A stretch of 64,000 nt of DNA from an uncultured Odoribacter sp. (GCA_910578105.1 CAJTPD010000002.1:207269-271268), one strand, 5' to 3'. Counted from the stretch's first letter, positions 8,552 to 18,423 are shown. Numbers and translations are program-made. Notes: generated by a model not told the origin, from the sequence alone.

Positions 8552-9493
8552 ATGGAATTGGACCGTTACAAATTGCATTTTGCTCCTTTACAGGGGTATA
8601 CGGACAGTGTGTTCAGAAATGCTTTTGATAAGTATTTCGGGGGAATAGACGTCTATTATACGCCTTTTATCCGCATTGAAAAAGGGAGTTTCCGGAACCG
8701 GGATGTGCGGGATATACAACCGGAAAGGAATACTGTCAGGACATTAATTCCCCAGATTTTGCCAGGTAGCCGGGATGAATTTTGCCGATTGACGGATTTA
8801 TTGATAGAGAAAGGTTATTCATCTGCAGATATAAATTTAGGATGTCCTTTTCCTTTAATTGCGGCGAAACGAAAAGGGGCAGGGATGTTACCTTATCCGG
8901 ACCAGGTTGCCGAAGTTTTAAATGCAGGCAATGAATATCCTGAAATGCGTTTTTCGGTAAAAATGCGTTTAGGTTGGGAAAATGTTAGCGAATGTATAGA
9001 TGTATGTAATATTACTAATGCCCTTCGCTTAGAGCACATCACGATTCATGCACGAACAGGCAAACAGCAATATAAAGGGGGAACTCATCCTGAAGCGTTC
9101 GCTGCGTTTTATGAAATTTCTTCGCATCCGCTTTTTTATAACGGAGATGTGCATTCGGTAGAGGAAATTCGCCAAATAATACAAAAATTTCCTTTGCTCA
9201 GAGGTGTGTCGATGGGTCGTGGACTACTGTCTTCGCCCTTTATTGGAAAGGAATTTAAAGAAAATGCAACTTTTTCTTTACAACAACGTATGTTTTCGTT
9301 TTTTTCTTTTCATGAAGCTCTCTTTTCGGCCTATTCAGAGGTTTTACAGGGCGAAATTCAGTTGTTGACTAAGATGAAAACGTTGTGGGAATATTTTTTA
9401 CCGGAAACCGACCGGAAGTTATTGAAATGTATTAAAAAGGCGCAAAGGTTATCTCAGTATACGGAAGCTGTCAGAAAAATATTAGCTGTTTAA
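8552..9493 (+). CDS. tRNA-dihydrouridine synthase
   Basis: Dus enzymes reduce uridines in tRNA D loops with FMN and NADPH. The 313-residue protein has the TIM-barrel signatures FAPLQGYTDSVFRNAF at the N-terminus, the catalytic-cysteine strand SADINLGCPFPLIAAKRKGAG, and THITIHARTGKQQYKGG-like and YNGDVHSVEEI segments that bind FMN. Its closest type (DusA, B or C) cannot be settled by eye. A YbaN-like gene follows 14 bp later, so the two are probably an operon. Confidence 0.93.
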   Translation: MELDRYKLHFAPLQGYTDSVFRNAFDKYFGGIDVYYTPFIRIEKGSFRNRDVRDIQPERNTVRTLIPQILPGSRDEFCRLTDLLIEKGYSSADINLGCPFPLIAAKRKGAGMLPYPDQVAEVLNAGNEYPEMRFSVKMRLGWENVSECIDVCNITNALRLEHITIHARTGKQQYKGGTHPEAFAAFYEISSHPLFYNGDVHSVEEIRQIIQKFPLLRGVSMGRGLLSSPFIGKEFKENATFSLQQRMFSFFSFHEALFSAYSEVLQGEIQLLTKMKTLWEYFLPETDRKLLKCIKKAQRLSQYTEAVRKILAV

Positions 9494-9507
9494 TTCCGGA
9501 GGGTTTT

Positions 9508-9897
9508 ATGAAAAAGGTATTGTTTATAGCGGTGGGGGTTATTTCGGTGGTATTGGGGGTAATCGGGATTTTTGTTCCGGGATTGCCGACAACTCCTTTT
9601 TTATTGCTTAGTTCATGGTTGTTTTATAAAAGTTCAGACCGTTTGTATAATTGGCTCCACCGTTCGTCACTGGGGAAATATATACGCCGTTATGAATCGC
9701 GTGAAGGGATGAGTAAGGGAGCTAAATTATTTTCCATAGCCTGTATGTGGCTTATGATTTATATATCTGCATTTTGGATTCTGGAAAGTTTAAAAATAAG
9801 GCTGTTTTTGCTGATATTAGGGGCTATCGGAACAGGATGTGTACTTTTTATCGTACCTGCGGCTAAAAATGCAAAAGAGGGTAATGTAAAAGAGTGA
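9508..9897 (+). CDS. DUF454 (YbaN-like) inner-membrane protein
   Basis: This 129-residue protein has an N-terminal membrane helix that contains LGVIGIFVPGLPTTPFLLLSSWLF, the DUF454 signature, then KSSDRLYNWLHRSSLGKYI and two more helices. No function is established for the family. It ends 7 bp before the convergent stop of leuS, so transcripts must overlap unless they end at an unseen site. Confidence 0.85.
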   Translation: MKKVLFIAVGVISVVLGVIGIFVPGLPTTPFLLLSSWLFYKSSDRLYNWLHRSSLGKYIRRYESREGMSKGAKLFSIACMWLMIYISAFWILESLKIRLFLLILGAIGTGCVLFIVPAAKNAKEGNVKE

Positions 9898-9904
9898 CCG
9901 GAAT

Positions 9905-12676
9905 TTATCCGATCACTACATTGACAATTTTTTTCGGTACGATAATCATTTTCCGGATTTCTTTTCCTTCCAGCCATTTTTCTGCCTCCGGAGAGGTTCT
10001 CACTGCAGTTTCAATTTCTGCATGGGTTGCAGTTAACGGTATGGACAATTTGAATCTTACCTTACCGTTGAAAGACACCGGATATTCGAAACTATCTTCT
10101 GTGAGATATTTCTCTTCCCATTGCGGAAAATTTGCTCCGGTTACGCTGGTTTTGTGTCCGAGCAGGTGCCATAATTCTTCTGCGATATGCGGAGCATAGG
10201 GGGCGATAGCGATGACAAGCGGTTCCAGTACGGCTCTTTTATTGCATTTCAGGGCTGTCAGTTCGTTGGTGCAAATCATGAAAGCCGGAATGGAAGTATT
10301 GAAAGAAAAATTTTCTATATCGTATTCAATTTTTTTCAATGTTTTATGAAGTATTTTCCACTCTTCCTTATTGGGTTCTTCATCGCTTACGGTGAAGTTT
10401 TCGTTGTTCCGGAAGAGACGCCAGAATTTGCGCAGGAATTTGTAAACGCCGTCAATACCTTGTGTATCCCAGGGTTTGTGTGCTTCCAGCGGTCCTAAAA
10501 ACATTTCATACAGACGCAAGGTGTCTGCACCGAATTGTTCGATGATGTCGTCCGGATTGACAACGTTGAACATGGATTTGGACATTTTCTCTACAGCCCA
10601 GCCGCAAACGTATTTTCCGTCTTCAAGGATAAATTCGGCATTGGCGTAGTCCGGCATCCATTTTTTGAATGCTTCGGTGTCCAGAATGTCATTTTTGACG
10701 ATATTTACGTCTACATGAATTTCTGTTGTTTCATACTGGTTTTTCAAGCCGGCAGATACGAATTTATTGGTTCCGACAATGCGGTATACAAAATTGGACC
10801 GTCCTTGTATCATGCCTTGGTTTATCAGCTTTTTAAAAGGTTCCGGTTCACAGATTATACCCAAATCATACAGGAACATGTTCCAGAAACGGGAATATAT
10901 CAGATGTCCGGTAGCATGTTCGGCTCCTCCCAGGTAGAGATCCACATTTCTCCAGTAATTATTTGCTTCATGACTTACAATGGCTTTATCGTTATGCGGA
11001 TCCATATAACGGAGATAGTATGCAGATGAACCTGCAAATCCGGGCATAGTGTTTAATTCAATGGAATCACCTTCCGCAGTTTTCCAGTTTTTAGCCCGCC
11101 CAAGCGGCGGTTCTCCGGTTTCTGTTGGCAAATATTTATCGATCTCGGGTAATTCCAGGGGTAATAAGGATTCATCCATCATGTAAGGCATATTTTCCTT
11201 ATAGTATACAGGGAACGGTTCTCCCCAGTAGCGTTGGCGGCTGAATATGGCATCCCGTAAGCGGTAATTGATTTTGCTTTTTCCAATGCCGCGTTTTTCT
11301 ACATCTTCGGCAATAAATTTAATTGCTTCTTTTACTTCCAGCCCGTTGATGATTCCACTGTTAATCATTTTGCCTTCTTTGGCGTCGTAGGAGCTTTCGC
11401 TCAGGTCAATGGTCTGGCCGTTGTCAATGACAGGAACAACGGGCAGATTGAATTTACGGGCAAAGGCGTAATCCCGGCTGTCATGTGCAGGTACAGCCAT
11501 AATAGCTCCTGTTCCGTAGCCGGCCAATACATATTCGCTGATCCATACAGGTATAGCCTCATTTGTAAAAGGATTGATAGCATAAGAGCCTGTGAATACG
11601 CCGGTTACAGTTTTTACTTCGCTTTGGCGTTCTCTTTCCGTCCGTTTGGTCACATATTCCAGATAATCTGTTACTTCCTTTTCCTGCTCCGGGGTTGTCA
11701 ACGGTTTTACATATTCGCTTTCGGGTGCCAGTACCATAAAACTTACTCCATATATGGTATCCGGACGGGTGGTGAAGATTTTCAGTTGCATGTCCGAATC
11801 TTTGACATTAAACGTAATGTCAGCACCCTGCGAGCGGCCGATCCAGTTGCGTTGAATGTCTTTCAGAGAATCCGACCATTCCAATTGCTCAAGGCCATCC
11901 AGTAAACGTTGGGCATAAGCAGATACACGTAAAGACCATTGGCGCATATTTTTCTGTATGACCGGATAGCCTCCCCGGACGGAAAGTCCGTCCTTTACTT
12001 CGTCATTGGCTAAAACGGTTCCCAATTGGGGACACCAGTTTACCATTGTATCAGCCAGATAAGCAATCCGGTAATTCAATAAAAGGGCCGATTGTTCTTT
12101 TTTGTTCATCGCATTCCATTCTTCTGCCGTGAAAAACGGAACTTCTGAACTTGCCGCATGAATATTTTTATTGCCCTCTTTGACGAAAATGGAAATCAGT
12201 TTGCTGATGGGTTCGGCTTTCTGACTTTCTTTGTTGAACCAATGGTTGAACATTTGGATAAATGCCCATTGTGTCCATTTGTAATAGCAAGGGTCGCAAG
12301 TGCGGACTTCCCGGTCCCAGTCGAATGAAAATCCGATTTTATCCAGTTGTTCCCTGTAACGGGCAATATTTTTTTCTGTAGTGACGGCGGGGTGTTGTCC
12401 TGTCTGAATGGCGTATTGTTCGGCAGGAAGACCATATGCGTCGAATCCCATCGGGTGCAGTACATTGAAACCTTTCAGGCGTTTATACCTGGAATAAATG
12501 TCGGAAGCAATGTAACCAAGAGGATGGCCGACATGCAGCCCGGCTCCCGACGGATATGGAAACATATCCAAAACGTAATATTTGGGTTTTGACGGGTTTG
12601 TGTCTACTTTGTATGTCTGGTTTTCTTTCCAGTAGTTTTGCCATTTTTGTTCTACTTCCTTGAAATTATATTCCAT
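9905..12676 (-). CDS. leuS: Leucyl-tRNA synthetase
   Basis: The 923-residue class I synthetase charges tRNA-Leu. The HIGH motif is HVGH within SGAGLHVGHPLGYIAS (about residues 42-57), the KMSKS motif is in VEKMSKSMFNVVNPDD (about 700), and the CP1 editing domain includes TTRPDTIYGVSFMVLAPE and AVPAHDSRDYAFA. Length and order are those of bacterial LeuRS. A -7 box TATCTTTG (minus strand, 12726-12733) lies 50 bp upstream. It is divergent from the symporter gene. Confidence 0.98.
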   Translation of the reverse strand: MEYNFKEVEQKWQNYWKENQTYKVDTNPSKPKYYVLDMFPYPSGAGLHVGHPLGYIASDIYSRYKRLKGFNVLHPMGFDAYGLPAEQYAIQTGQHPAVTTEKNIARYREQLDKIGFSFDWDREVRTCDPCYYKWTQWAFIQMFNHWFNKESQKAEPISKLISIFVKEGNKNIHAASSEVPFFTAEEWNAMNKKEQSALLLNYRIAYLADTMVNWCPQLGTVLANDEVKDGLSVRGGYPVIQKNMRQWSLRVSAYAQRLLDGLEQLEWSDSLKDIQRNWIGRSQGADITFNVKDSDMQLKIFTTRPDTIYGVSFMVLAPESEYVKPLTTPEQEKEVTDYLEYVTKRTERERQSEVKTVTGVFTGSYAINPFTNEAIPVWISEYVLAGYGTGAIMAVPAHDSRDYAFARKFNLPVVPVIDNGQTIDLSESSYDAKEGKMINSGIINGLEVKEAIKFIAEDVEKRGIGKSKINYRLRDAIFSRQRYWGEPFPVYYKENMPYMMDESLLPLELPEIDKYLPTETGEPPLGRAKNWKTAEGDSIELNTMPGFAGSSAYYLRYMDPHNDKAIVSHEANNYWRNVDLYLGGAEHATGHLIYSRFWNMFLYDLGIICEPEPFKKLINQGMIQGRSNFVYRIVGTNKFVSAGLKNQYETTEIHVDVNIVKNDILDTEAFKKWMPDYANAEFILEDGKYVCGWAVEKMSKSMFNVVNPDDIIEQFGADTLRLYEMFLGPLEAHKPWDTQGIDGVYKFLRKFWRLFRNNENFTVSDEEPNKEEWKILHKTLKKIEYDIENFSFNTSIPAFMICTNELTALKCNKRAVLEPLVIAIAPYAPHIAEELWHLLGHKTSVTGANFPQWEEKYLTEDSFEYPVSFNGKVRFKLSIPLTATHAEIETAVRTSPEAEKWLEGKEIRKMIIVPKKIVNVVIG

Positions 12677-12788
12677 GATGGTATAAATTTATATGTGCTA
12701 ATATCCGAATTTACAAATGAGTGTACAAAGATAACACTTAATTTATTACTTTCGTAACCGATTGTGCTAAATCCATATTCAGATTATT

Positions 12789-14222
12789 ATGACAACCGGG
12801 TTTGTATTGACCATTCTCCTTTCGTATTTTGGATTATTGATTTTGATTAGCTTTTTTACTTCCCGGAAAGCTGATAACGCTGCTTTTTTCACGGCCAACC
12901 GGACTTCACCCTGGTATTTGGTGGCTTTTGGAATGATAGGTGCTCAGTTGTCCGGAGTGACTTTTATATCTATCCCCGGCGAAGTGGGGAATAGTGCGTG
13001 GACGTATTTGCCCGTCGTTATGGGGAATTGCATTGGTTATGTGATTATTGCACTGGTTTTGCTTCCTTTGTTTTACAAACTGAATCTGATATCCATTTAT
13101 TCGTGGTTAGGTACCCGTTTCGGAGAAAAAGCCCGTTTGACAGGTTCATTTTTTTTTATCATTTCACAATTAATCGGGGCTTCTTTCCGTCTTTTTCTTG
13201 TGGTAGGTGTATTACAGTTGGCTTTTTTTAATGCGGTAGGAATTCCTTTTGGAGTGACTGTATTTATAACGATAGGATTAGTATGGGTATATACGTTCCG
13301 GGGAGGTATAAAAACAATTGTTTGGACTGATGCTTTGCAGACTGTATTTATGCTGGTGTCTGTGGTACTTACCATTATTGTTATTTGTCATGCGCTTGAT
13401 TTTAATTTTAGCGGAATGATTACATCGGTGCGGGAAAGTTCGTTATCCCGGACTTTTGATTTTGATTGGCGTTCGGGGCATAATGCAGTGAAACAATTTT
13501 TGGCCGGGATAGCTATTACCGTATCCCTGAACGGTTTGGATCAGAATATGATGCAAAAGAATTTGACTTGCAGAACATTGAAGGCTTGCCGGACAAATAT
13601 GTTTTCTTTTTCTTTTTTCTTTCTGTTGACTAATGTGCTTTTTTTGTTGTTGGGTGTTTTACTTTATTTGTATGCGGAAAAATATAATATAGAATTGCCT
13701 TGCAAGTCGGACGATGTTTTTGCTTTTTTGTCTTTGAACTATTTTGGTCTGACAGTCGGTGTATTCTTTTTATTAGGGATTACAGCAGCTGCTTATTCTT
13801 CGGTAGATTCATCCCTGACTGCTCTGACCACTTCTTTTTCTATAGATTTTCTTAAGATGGAGCTGTGTGATTCTGCTCATAAGCGGAAAAGAATATGGGT
13901 ACACTTGTCTTTTTCTGTTCTGATGTGTTTGGTGATTATTTTATTCAGGGAGTTAAACGATAGTAGTGTAATTAATGCTGTGTTTAAAGCTGTCGGATAT
14001 ACTTATGGCCCGATTCTGGCTCTGTTTGTTTTTGGACTGGCAACGAAATATAAAGTAAAAGAAAGATATTTGCCTTTTGTTTGTTTGCTTGCTCCGTTGC
14101 TTTCCTACATTATAAATTGTTATTCCGAACAATGGTTATGGGGGTATCGGTTCGGATTTGAAATACTTTTGTTGAATGCTTTTATTTGTTTTACAGGGTT
14201 GTGGTTGTTCCGGCGGAAATAA
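12789..14222 (+). CDS. Sodium:solute symporter family transporter
   Basis: The 477-residue protein has about 13 predicted membrane helices and SSS-family features: the early FGMIGAQLSGVTFISIPGEVG region, GGIKTIVWTDALQTVFML and the AAYSSVDSSLTALTTSFSID segment near helix 9 that contributes to the sodium site. Members import sugars, amino acids or vitamins with Na+; the substrate here is not predictable. It stands alone in front of the SPOR gene with its own promoter region. Confidence 0.9.
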   Translation: MTTGFVLTILLSYFGLLILISFFTSRKADNAAFFTANRTSPWYLVAFGMIGAQLSGVTFISIPGEVGNSAWTYLPVVMGNCIGYVIIALVLLPLFYKLNLISIYSWLGTRFGEKARLTGSFFFIISQLIGASFRLFLVVGVLQLAFFNAVGIPFGVTVFITIGLVWVYTFRGGIKTIVWTDALQTVFMLVSVVLTIIVICHALDFNFSGMITSVRESSLSRTFDFDWRSGHNAVKQFLAGIAITVSLNGLDQNMMQKNLTCRTLKACRTNMFSFSFFFLLTNVLFLLLGVLLYLYAEKYNIELPCKSDDVFAFLSLNYFGLTVGVFFLLGITAAAYSSVDSSLTALTTSFSIDFLKMELCDSAHKRKRIWVHLSFSVLMCLVIILFRELNDSSVINAVFKAVGYTYGPILALFVFGLATKYKVKERYLPFVCLLAPLLSYIINCYSEQWLWGYRFGFEILLLNAFICFTGLWLFRRK

Positions 14223-14247
14223 GTTTGTTGTAAAAATTAATTTTCAG

Positions 14248-14279
14248 TTTGTTAAAATTGTTTTATAGTATTACCTTTA
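14248..14279 (+). promoter_or_regulatory. Promoter of the SPOR lipoprotein gene
   Basis: TTTG (14248-14251) is followed after 20 bp by TACCTTTA (14272-14279), one base off TAnnTTTG. The gene starts 42 bp downstream. Confidence 0.55.
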
Positions 14280-14320
14280 GCCCCGTAAAAGCGTAATAGT
14301 GATATGTAAATTACTACGGT

Positions 14321-14716
14321 ATGAGAATTATAGTTATTTTGTTAGCTTTCTTATGGGTTGGTTTGATTACAGCTTGTAAAGACAAGAAAAAAAATGTAGA
14401 ACTGACGGAGCAAAAAGTAGAAGTTTTGGAAGTAGTACAGCCGGAGCCTGTTGCTCCGCCGCAAGAAGAACCAAAACCAGAGGTAAAACAGGTTAATTAT
14501 CATCTGGTTGCCGGTTGTTTTAAAGTGTATGACAATGCAGTACGTCTGAATGCTAAATTATTGGACCAAGGATATGATTCAAGGATTATACCTTTTTACA
14601 ATATGAGCATGGTGACTTATGACGGCTATGAAACGCGTCAGGAGGCACAGTATGCATTGAATCAGATTGTAAAGGAACCTGGTAAAAAAATGACCTGGGT
14701 ATATCCGGTGAAATAA
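14321..14716 (+). CDS. SPOR-domain lipoprotein
   Basis: A lipoprotein signal (FLWVGLITAC, Cys19) is followed by a Pro/Glu-rich linker (residues 25-60) and a C-terminal SPOR domain (about 65-130) beginning YHLVAGCFKVYDNAVRLN. SPOR domains bind denuded glycan strands at the septum, so a role at the division site or in the cell wall is likely. It is monocistronic, with a promoter and terminator of its own. Confidence 0.9.
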   Translation: MRIIVILLAFLWVGLITACKDKKKNVELTEQKVEVLEVVQPEPVAPPQEEPKPEVKQVNYHLVAGCFKVYDNAVRLNAKLLDQGYDSRIIPFYNMSMVTYDGYETRQEAQYALNQIVKEPGKKMTWVYPVK

Positions 14717-14750
14717 ACGGCAATCCTGATTGACGGACAAACAAAAAACG

Positions 14751-14804
14751 GAGTGTGTGTTAAAATCTTATAATTGATTTTGATATGCACTCTTATGATT
14801 TTTT
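14751..14804 (+). terminator. Intrinsic terminator of the SPOR gene
   Basis: GAGTGTGTGTTAAAATC pairs with GATTTTGATATGCACTC over 17 positions if G-U pairs are allowed (8-nt loop), followed by TTATGATTTTTT. Confidence 0.75.
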
Positions 14805-14870
14805 ACAGAAACAGGCAGGTGTTTTGGGTTGTTGAACGGTCAATATTTAATTGTTCGGGTAATTTTTGTA

Positions 14871-15737
14871 TTACAATTCGATGCCTGTTACTTTTCTCAG
14901 TATATATCCGATAAAAAAACTGATGGTAGCTATGCCCAGACTGATGCTGACCATTTCCACAAACCGGTGTTTAAAACTTTCCGTTTTAACTACAGAATAA
15001 TAATAATTAAAGATAGCGATGATTGCCAATGCTCCGGTAAGGCAGATGCCCAATCCCCAATATACATTGGGTAGCATGACAAAGGGCAGTATCAGTATTG
15101 TGACCGTAATGATATAAGCAATTCCGGTATAAATGGCTGCTTTCAGGGCATTTTTAGAAGGATTTTTTTCGGCTTTGGTGGATAAATACTCGGAAGCAGC
15201 CATTGAAAGTGCTGCTGCGATTCCGGTAATGGCTCCGGTAAGTGCCACTAATTTTGAATGTTGCAAAGCGAAGGTGTATCCTGCTAATGCTCCGGTAAAT
15301 TCCACCAAGGCATCGTTCAGGCCTAAAACAACAGAGCCGATGTAATTCAGTCCGTCTTCATCAATTAATTTTATAAGTTTGGTTTCGTGAACTTCTTCTT
15401 CCTGTGCTATTTGCTGAAGTTCTTTCAATGCCGGATGTTTATCATATGCTTTTTGTGCCAGTTTTTCTTCTTTTTCCATGAATTTGATGCTGAAAGTCAG
15501 TCCGAACAACCGTGCTATCCAAGTATATGTATAAACTTTTCTCATTTTAGGAGCGGGTAGTTTTCCGGTATATTTTTTCAGTAATTGGTAATGTCCGAAT
15601 TCTTCCTCCGATAATTCTGCCAGTATAGTCTTGTTGTTTTTATTTTTCTGCAGGGCAGCAAGCTGTTTGTAAATGTGGTATGCGGTGATTTCGTTTATCT
15701 GGAATTGCAGGAATTGTTTTTTGGTTTCGGGGGTCAT
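14871..15737 (-). CDS. Ferritin-like/VIT1 fusion, probable metal (iron) transporter
   Basis: The 288-residue protein joins an N-terminal rubrerythrin-like helical domain (about 1-130; metal-ligand motifs ELSEEEFGHY and EEEVHETKL) to a VIT1/CCC1 membrane domain (about 135-288) with SVVLGLNDALVEFTGALAGY and AALSMAASEYLSTKAE. The layout matches MbfA-type membrane-bound ferritins, which export iron and limit peroxide stress. Iron or manganese efflux across the inner membrane is inferred. A large inverted repeat lies 40 bp upstream of the start. No Fur-like regulator gene is near. Confidence 0.9.
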   Translation of the reverse strand: MTPETKKQFLQFQINEITAYHIYKQLAALQKNKNNKTILAELSEEEFGHYQLLKKYTGKLPAPKMRKVYTYTWIARLFGLTFSIKFMEKEEKLAQKAYDKHPALKELQQIAQEEEVHETKLIKLIDEDGLNYIGSVVLGLNDALVEFTGALAGYTFALQHSKLVALTGAITGIAAALSMAASEYLSTKAEKNPSKNALKAAIYTGIAYIITVTILILPFVMLPNVYWGLGICLTGALAIIAIFNYYYSVVKTESFKHRFVEMVSISLGIATISFFIGYILRKVTGIEL

Positions 15738-15777
15738 GGTAGTTATGTAAATTAAGCCGTGTGCAGATGTAAATTAT

Positions 15778-15816
15778 GTGTTTTCCGGTTGTCGTGTTCC
15801 GTGATCCGGAAAACAC
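15778..15816. promoter_or_regulatory. Inverted repeat upstream of the ferritin/VIT1 gene
   Basis: GTGTTTTCCGG and CCGGAAAACAC form perfect 11-bp arms around 17 bases. It lies 41-79 bp before the ferritin/VIT1 start, between that gene and the end of prs. It could be a leader hairpin, an operator or a terminator without a T tail. Confidence 0.5.
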
Positions 15817-15871
15817 GGATTCTGATTTATTAAATTTCCTTTACGGATAAAAGGGAAGAATTGTTCTGCTC

Positions 15872-15905
15872 AAAAAAAAGAAAGCGAAGCCGGAGCTTCG
15901 CTTTC
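15872..15905 (-). terminator. Intrinsic terminator of prs
   Basis: GAAAGCGAAGC and GCTTCGCTTTC form a perfect 11-bp stem with a 4-base loop. On the minus strand it is followed by eight T (plus strand 15872-15879), 20 bp past the prs stop. Confidence 0.95.
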
Positions 15906-15924
15906 AGAATATTTTATGCAAATA

Positions 15925-16863
15925 TTACAAGATAAAATGATCGCTGATGGATTTATGTTCAACGACATTCCGGATGGTTTCCGCAAACATGTCGGCAACA
16001 GAAATCACTTTAATTTTAGAGGATTCTTGCCTTTGCGGAATAGAATCTGTAAAAACAACTTCATCCAGTGCTGATTTTTCAATATTTTTGTAAGCTTTAC
16101 CTGAAAGTACAGCATGAATGGCAACCGCACGTACACTTTTTGCACCTTTTTCTTTCAGGATTCCGGCGGCTTTACAGATTGTACCGGCAGTGTCAATCAT
16201 ATCGTCTACAATAACGATATTTTTGTTTTCTACATCCCCGATTACTTTCATATCGGCCACTTCGTTCGGTCTTTCACGGGTTTTGTGGCATATGATTAAT
16301 CCTGAATCAAAGAATTTGGCCCAGGAATTCGCCCGTTTGGAACCGCCGATATCCGGTGAAGCAATGGCCAGGTTTTCCAGTTTCAGGGAACGGATATAAG
16401 GAGCCAGTACGCTTGAACCGTACAAGTGGTCCACGGGAATATCGAAAAATCCCTGAATCTGATCTGCATGCAGGTCCATTGTCATAATCCGGTCAACTCC
16501 TGCCGCGTGTAGCAGGTTAGCTACTAATTTTGCCCCGATGGCTACACGTGGGCGGTCTTTCCGGTCTTGACGGGCAAAACCGAAATAAGGAATTACTGCG
16601 ATGACTTTATAGGCTGATGCCCGTTTTGCGGCATCAATCATCATTAATAATTCCATCAGGTTGTCACTGGGCGGAAAAGTTGATTGCACGATAAAAACAT
16701 GGTCACCACGAACTGTTTCGTCGTATGCAGTGGCAAATTCTCCGTCACTGAAATGTAATAAAGTTTTTTGACCAAGGTCTAAACCGATAGATTTAGCAAT
16801 TTTTTCAGCAATGTACTTGCTGTTCTCCCCGGAAAAAATTTTAACTTCGGAAAGGTCTGACAT
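15925..16863 (-). CDS. prs: Ribose-phosphate pyrophosphokinase
   Basis: Prs makes PRPP from ribose 5-phosphate and ATP for nucleotide, His and Trp synthesis. The 312-residue protein has the ATP-binding FFGFARQDRKDRPRV-like flexible loop (here YFGFARQDRKDRPRV), the metal-binding MTMDLHADQIQGFFDIPVDHLY segment (shown in part) and the PRPP loop NIVIVDDMIDTAGTICKAA. Length and motifs are those of class I enzymes with allosteric control. A clear promoter and a strong terminator mark it as a single-gene unit. Confidence 0.97.
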   Translation of the reverse strand: MSDLSEVKIFSGENSKYIAEKIAKSIGLDLGQKTLLHFSDGEFATAYDETVRGDHVFIVQSTFPPSDNLMELLMMIDAAKRASAYKVIAVIPYFGFARQDRKDRPRVAIGAKLVANLLHAAGVDRIMTMDLHADQIQGFFDIPVDHLYGSSVLAPYIRSLKLENLAIASPDIGGSKRANSWAKFFDSGLIICHKTRERPNEVADMKVIGDVENKNIVIVDDMIDTAGTICKAAGILKEKGAKSVRAVAIHAVLSGKAYKNIEKSALDEVVFTDSIPQRQESSKIKVISVADMFAETIRNVVEHKSISDHFIL

Positions 16864-16941
16864 AATTTAGCCGTTTCAAATATTTATGTATAAAGACGCT
16901 GTAAAATACACACTAAATGCACGTGGCATATAACTATCCGA

Positions 16942-16972
16942 CAAAAGTAAGTAATAAATTGAAAATTGGAAA
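16942..16972 (-). promoter_or_regulatory. Promoter of prs
   Basis: On the minus strand TACTTTTG (16942-16949) fits TAnnTTTG, with TTTC 19 bp upstream (16969-16972). The leader would be about 70 bases. Confidence 0.6.
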
Positions 16973-17058
16973 TGAAAATTATTTATTTTTTTTGGTTACC
17001 TTTATACCGTTTCATAAGGAATATTTTGTCATTTTAAATCAATTTATAACTAAAATCT

Positions 17059-18423
17059 ATGGAAACATTGGACCAATACATTGAAACGAACAAAGAACGT
17101 TTTTTAAGTGAATTATTTGAATTAATCCGGATTCCTTCGATTTCGTCCGAGGAGCAACATAAACCTGATATGTACCGTTGTGCTGAAAAGTGGAAATCTT
17201 TGTTGCTTGCCGCAGGTGCTGACCGTGCAGAAGTTTATGAAACGAAAGGTAATCCGGTTACTTATGGGGAGAAGATAATAGATCCTTCTTTGCCTACCGT
17301 ATTGGTGTATGGTCATATGGACGTAATGCCGGTGGATCCGGTGGATTTATGGCATACCCAGCCTTTTGAACCGGTGATTAAGGATGGCCGGATTTGGGCG
17401 CGGGGAGCCGATGATGATAAGGGACAAGCTTTTATGCATGCCAAGGCTTTTGAGTATATGGTGAAAACGGGCAACTTGAAATGCAATGTAAAATTTATGA
17501 TAGAAGGGGAAGAAGAAATCGGTTCACCCAGTTTGCCGGAATTTTGCCGGAGTCATAAAGATATGCTGAAAGCTGATATAATATTGGTGTCAGATACCAG
17601 TATGATTGCACCGGATGTGCCGTCTATCACGACAGGACTCCGGGGGCTGGCCTACTGGGAAATAGAAGTTAAAGGACCGGATGCTGATTTACATTCCGGA
17701 ATTTTTGGCGGTGCGGTGGCTAATCCTGCCAATGTGCTTTGTAAGATGATAGGTGATATGATTGATGACAGGGGGCATATTACTATACCTGGTTTCTATG
17801 ATGATGTGCTTGAAGTAAGTACAGAAGAAAGAACAAAAATGGCTAAGGCTCCTTTCGATTTGGAGGTTTATAAAAAATCACTGGGTATCAAAGCTGTTCA
17901 CGGTGAAGAGGGATATTCAACTGGTGAACGGACCGGAATCCGTCCTACTTTTGATGTTTGCGGGATTTGGAGCGGATACACCGGCGAAGGAGCAAAAACT
18001 GTGTTGCCTTCGGTTGCATATGCTAAAGTAAGCAGCCGGTTGGTTCCGAATCAGAAACACGATAAGATAGCTGAACTGTTTAAAACGTATTTTGAGTCGA
18101 TAGCTCCTGAATATGTTCGGGTAAAAGTTACTTATTTGCACGGAGGACCTTCTTATGTATGTCCGATAGAATTGCCTGCCTATAAAGCAGCCGAAAAAGC
18201 CTATGAGGAAGTTTACGGGAAGCAACCGGTACCGGTCCGTTCGGGAGGTAGTATACCTATTATTGCTACTTTTGAAGAAGTGCTGGGCATTAAATCTATT
18301 TTGATGGGATTCGGGTTAGGTTCCGATGCGATTCATTCTCCGAATGAGAATTATCCTTTGGAACAATTTTTCAATGGTATCCGGACGATACCCTTATTTT
18401 ATAAATATTTTACCATGAAATAA
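17059..18423 (+). CDS. M20-family dipeptidase
   Basis: This 454-residue zinc metallopeptidase has the M20 motifs VLVYGHMDVMPVDP (metal His and Asp), the bridging Asp in RGADDDKGQAF, the catalytic pair IEGEEEIGSP, and the lid domain start GLRGLAYWEIEVKGPDADLHSG. The last metal ligand lies in GLGSDAIHSPNENYPLE. Close relatives are CNDP-type or PepV-like dipeptidases in the cytoplasm, so peptide or Cys-Gly turnover is the likely role. A terminator follows directly. Confidence 0.93.
   Translation: METLDQYIETNKERFLSELFELIRIPSISSEEQHKPDMYRCAEKWKSLLLAAGADRAEVYETKGNPVTYGEKIIDPSLPTVLVYGHMDVMPVDPVDLWHTQPFEPVIKDGRIWARGADDDKGQAFMHAKAFEYMVKTGNLKCNVKFMIEGEEEIGSPSLPEFCRSHKDMLKADIILVSDTSMIAPDVPSITTGLRGLAYWEIEVKGPDADLHSGIFGGAVANPANVLCKMIGDMIDDRGHITIPGFYDDVLEVSTEERTKMAKAPFDLEVYKKSLGIKAVHGEEGYSTGERTGIRPTFDVCGIWSGYTGEGAKTVLPSVAYAKVSSRLVPNQKHDKIAELFKTYFESIAPEYVRVKVTYLHGGPSYVCPIELPAYKAAEKAYEEVYGKQPVPVRSGGSIPIIATFEEVLGIKSILMGFGLGSDAIHSPNENYPLEQFFNGIRTIPLFYKYFTMK

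Noticed and set aside
10535..11029. Plus-strand open frame of 164 codons inside leuS
   Set aside because: It is antisense to the leuS catalytic and editing regions and shows no protein-family features.
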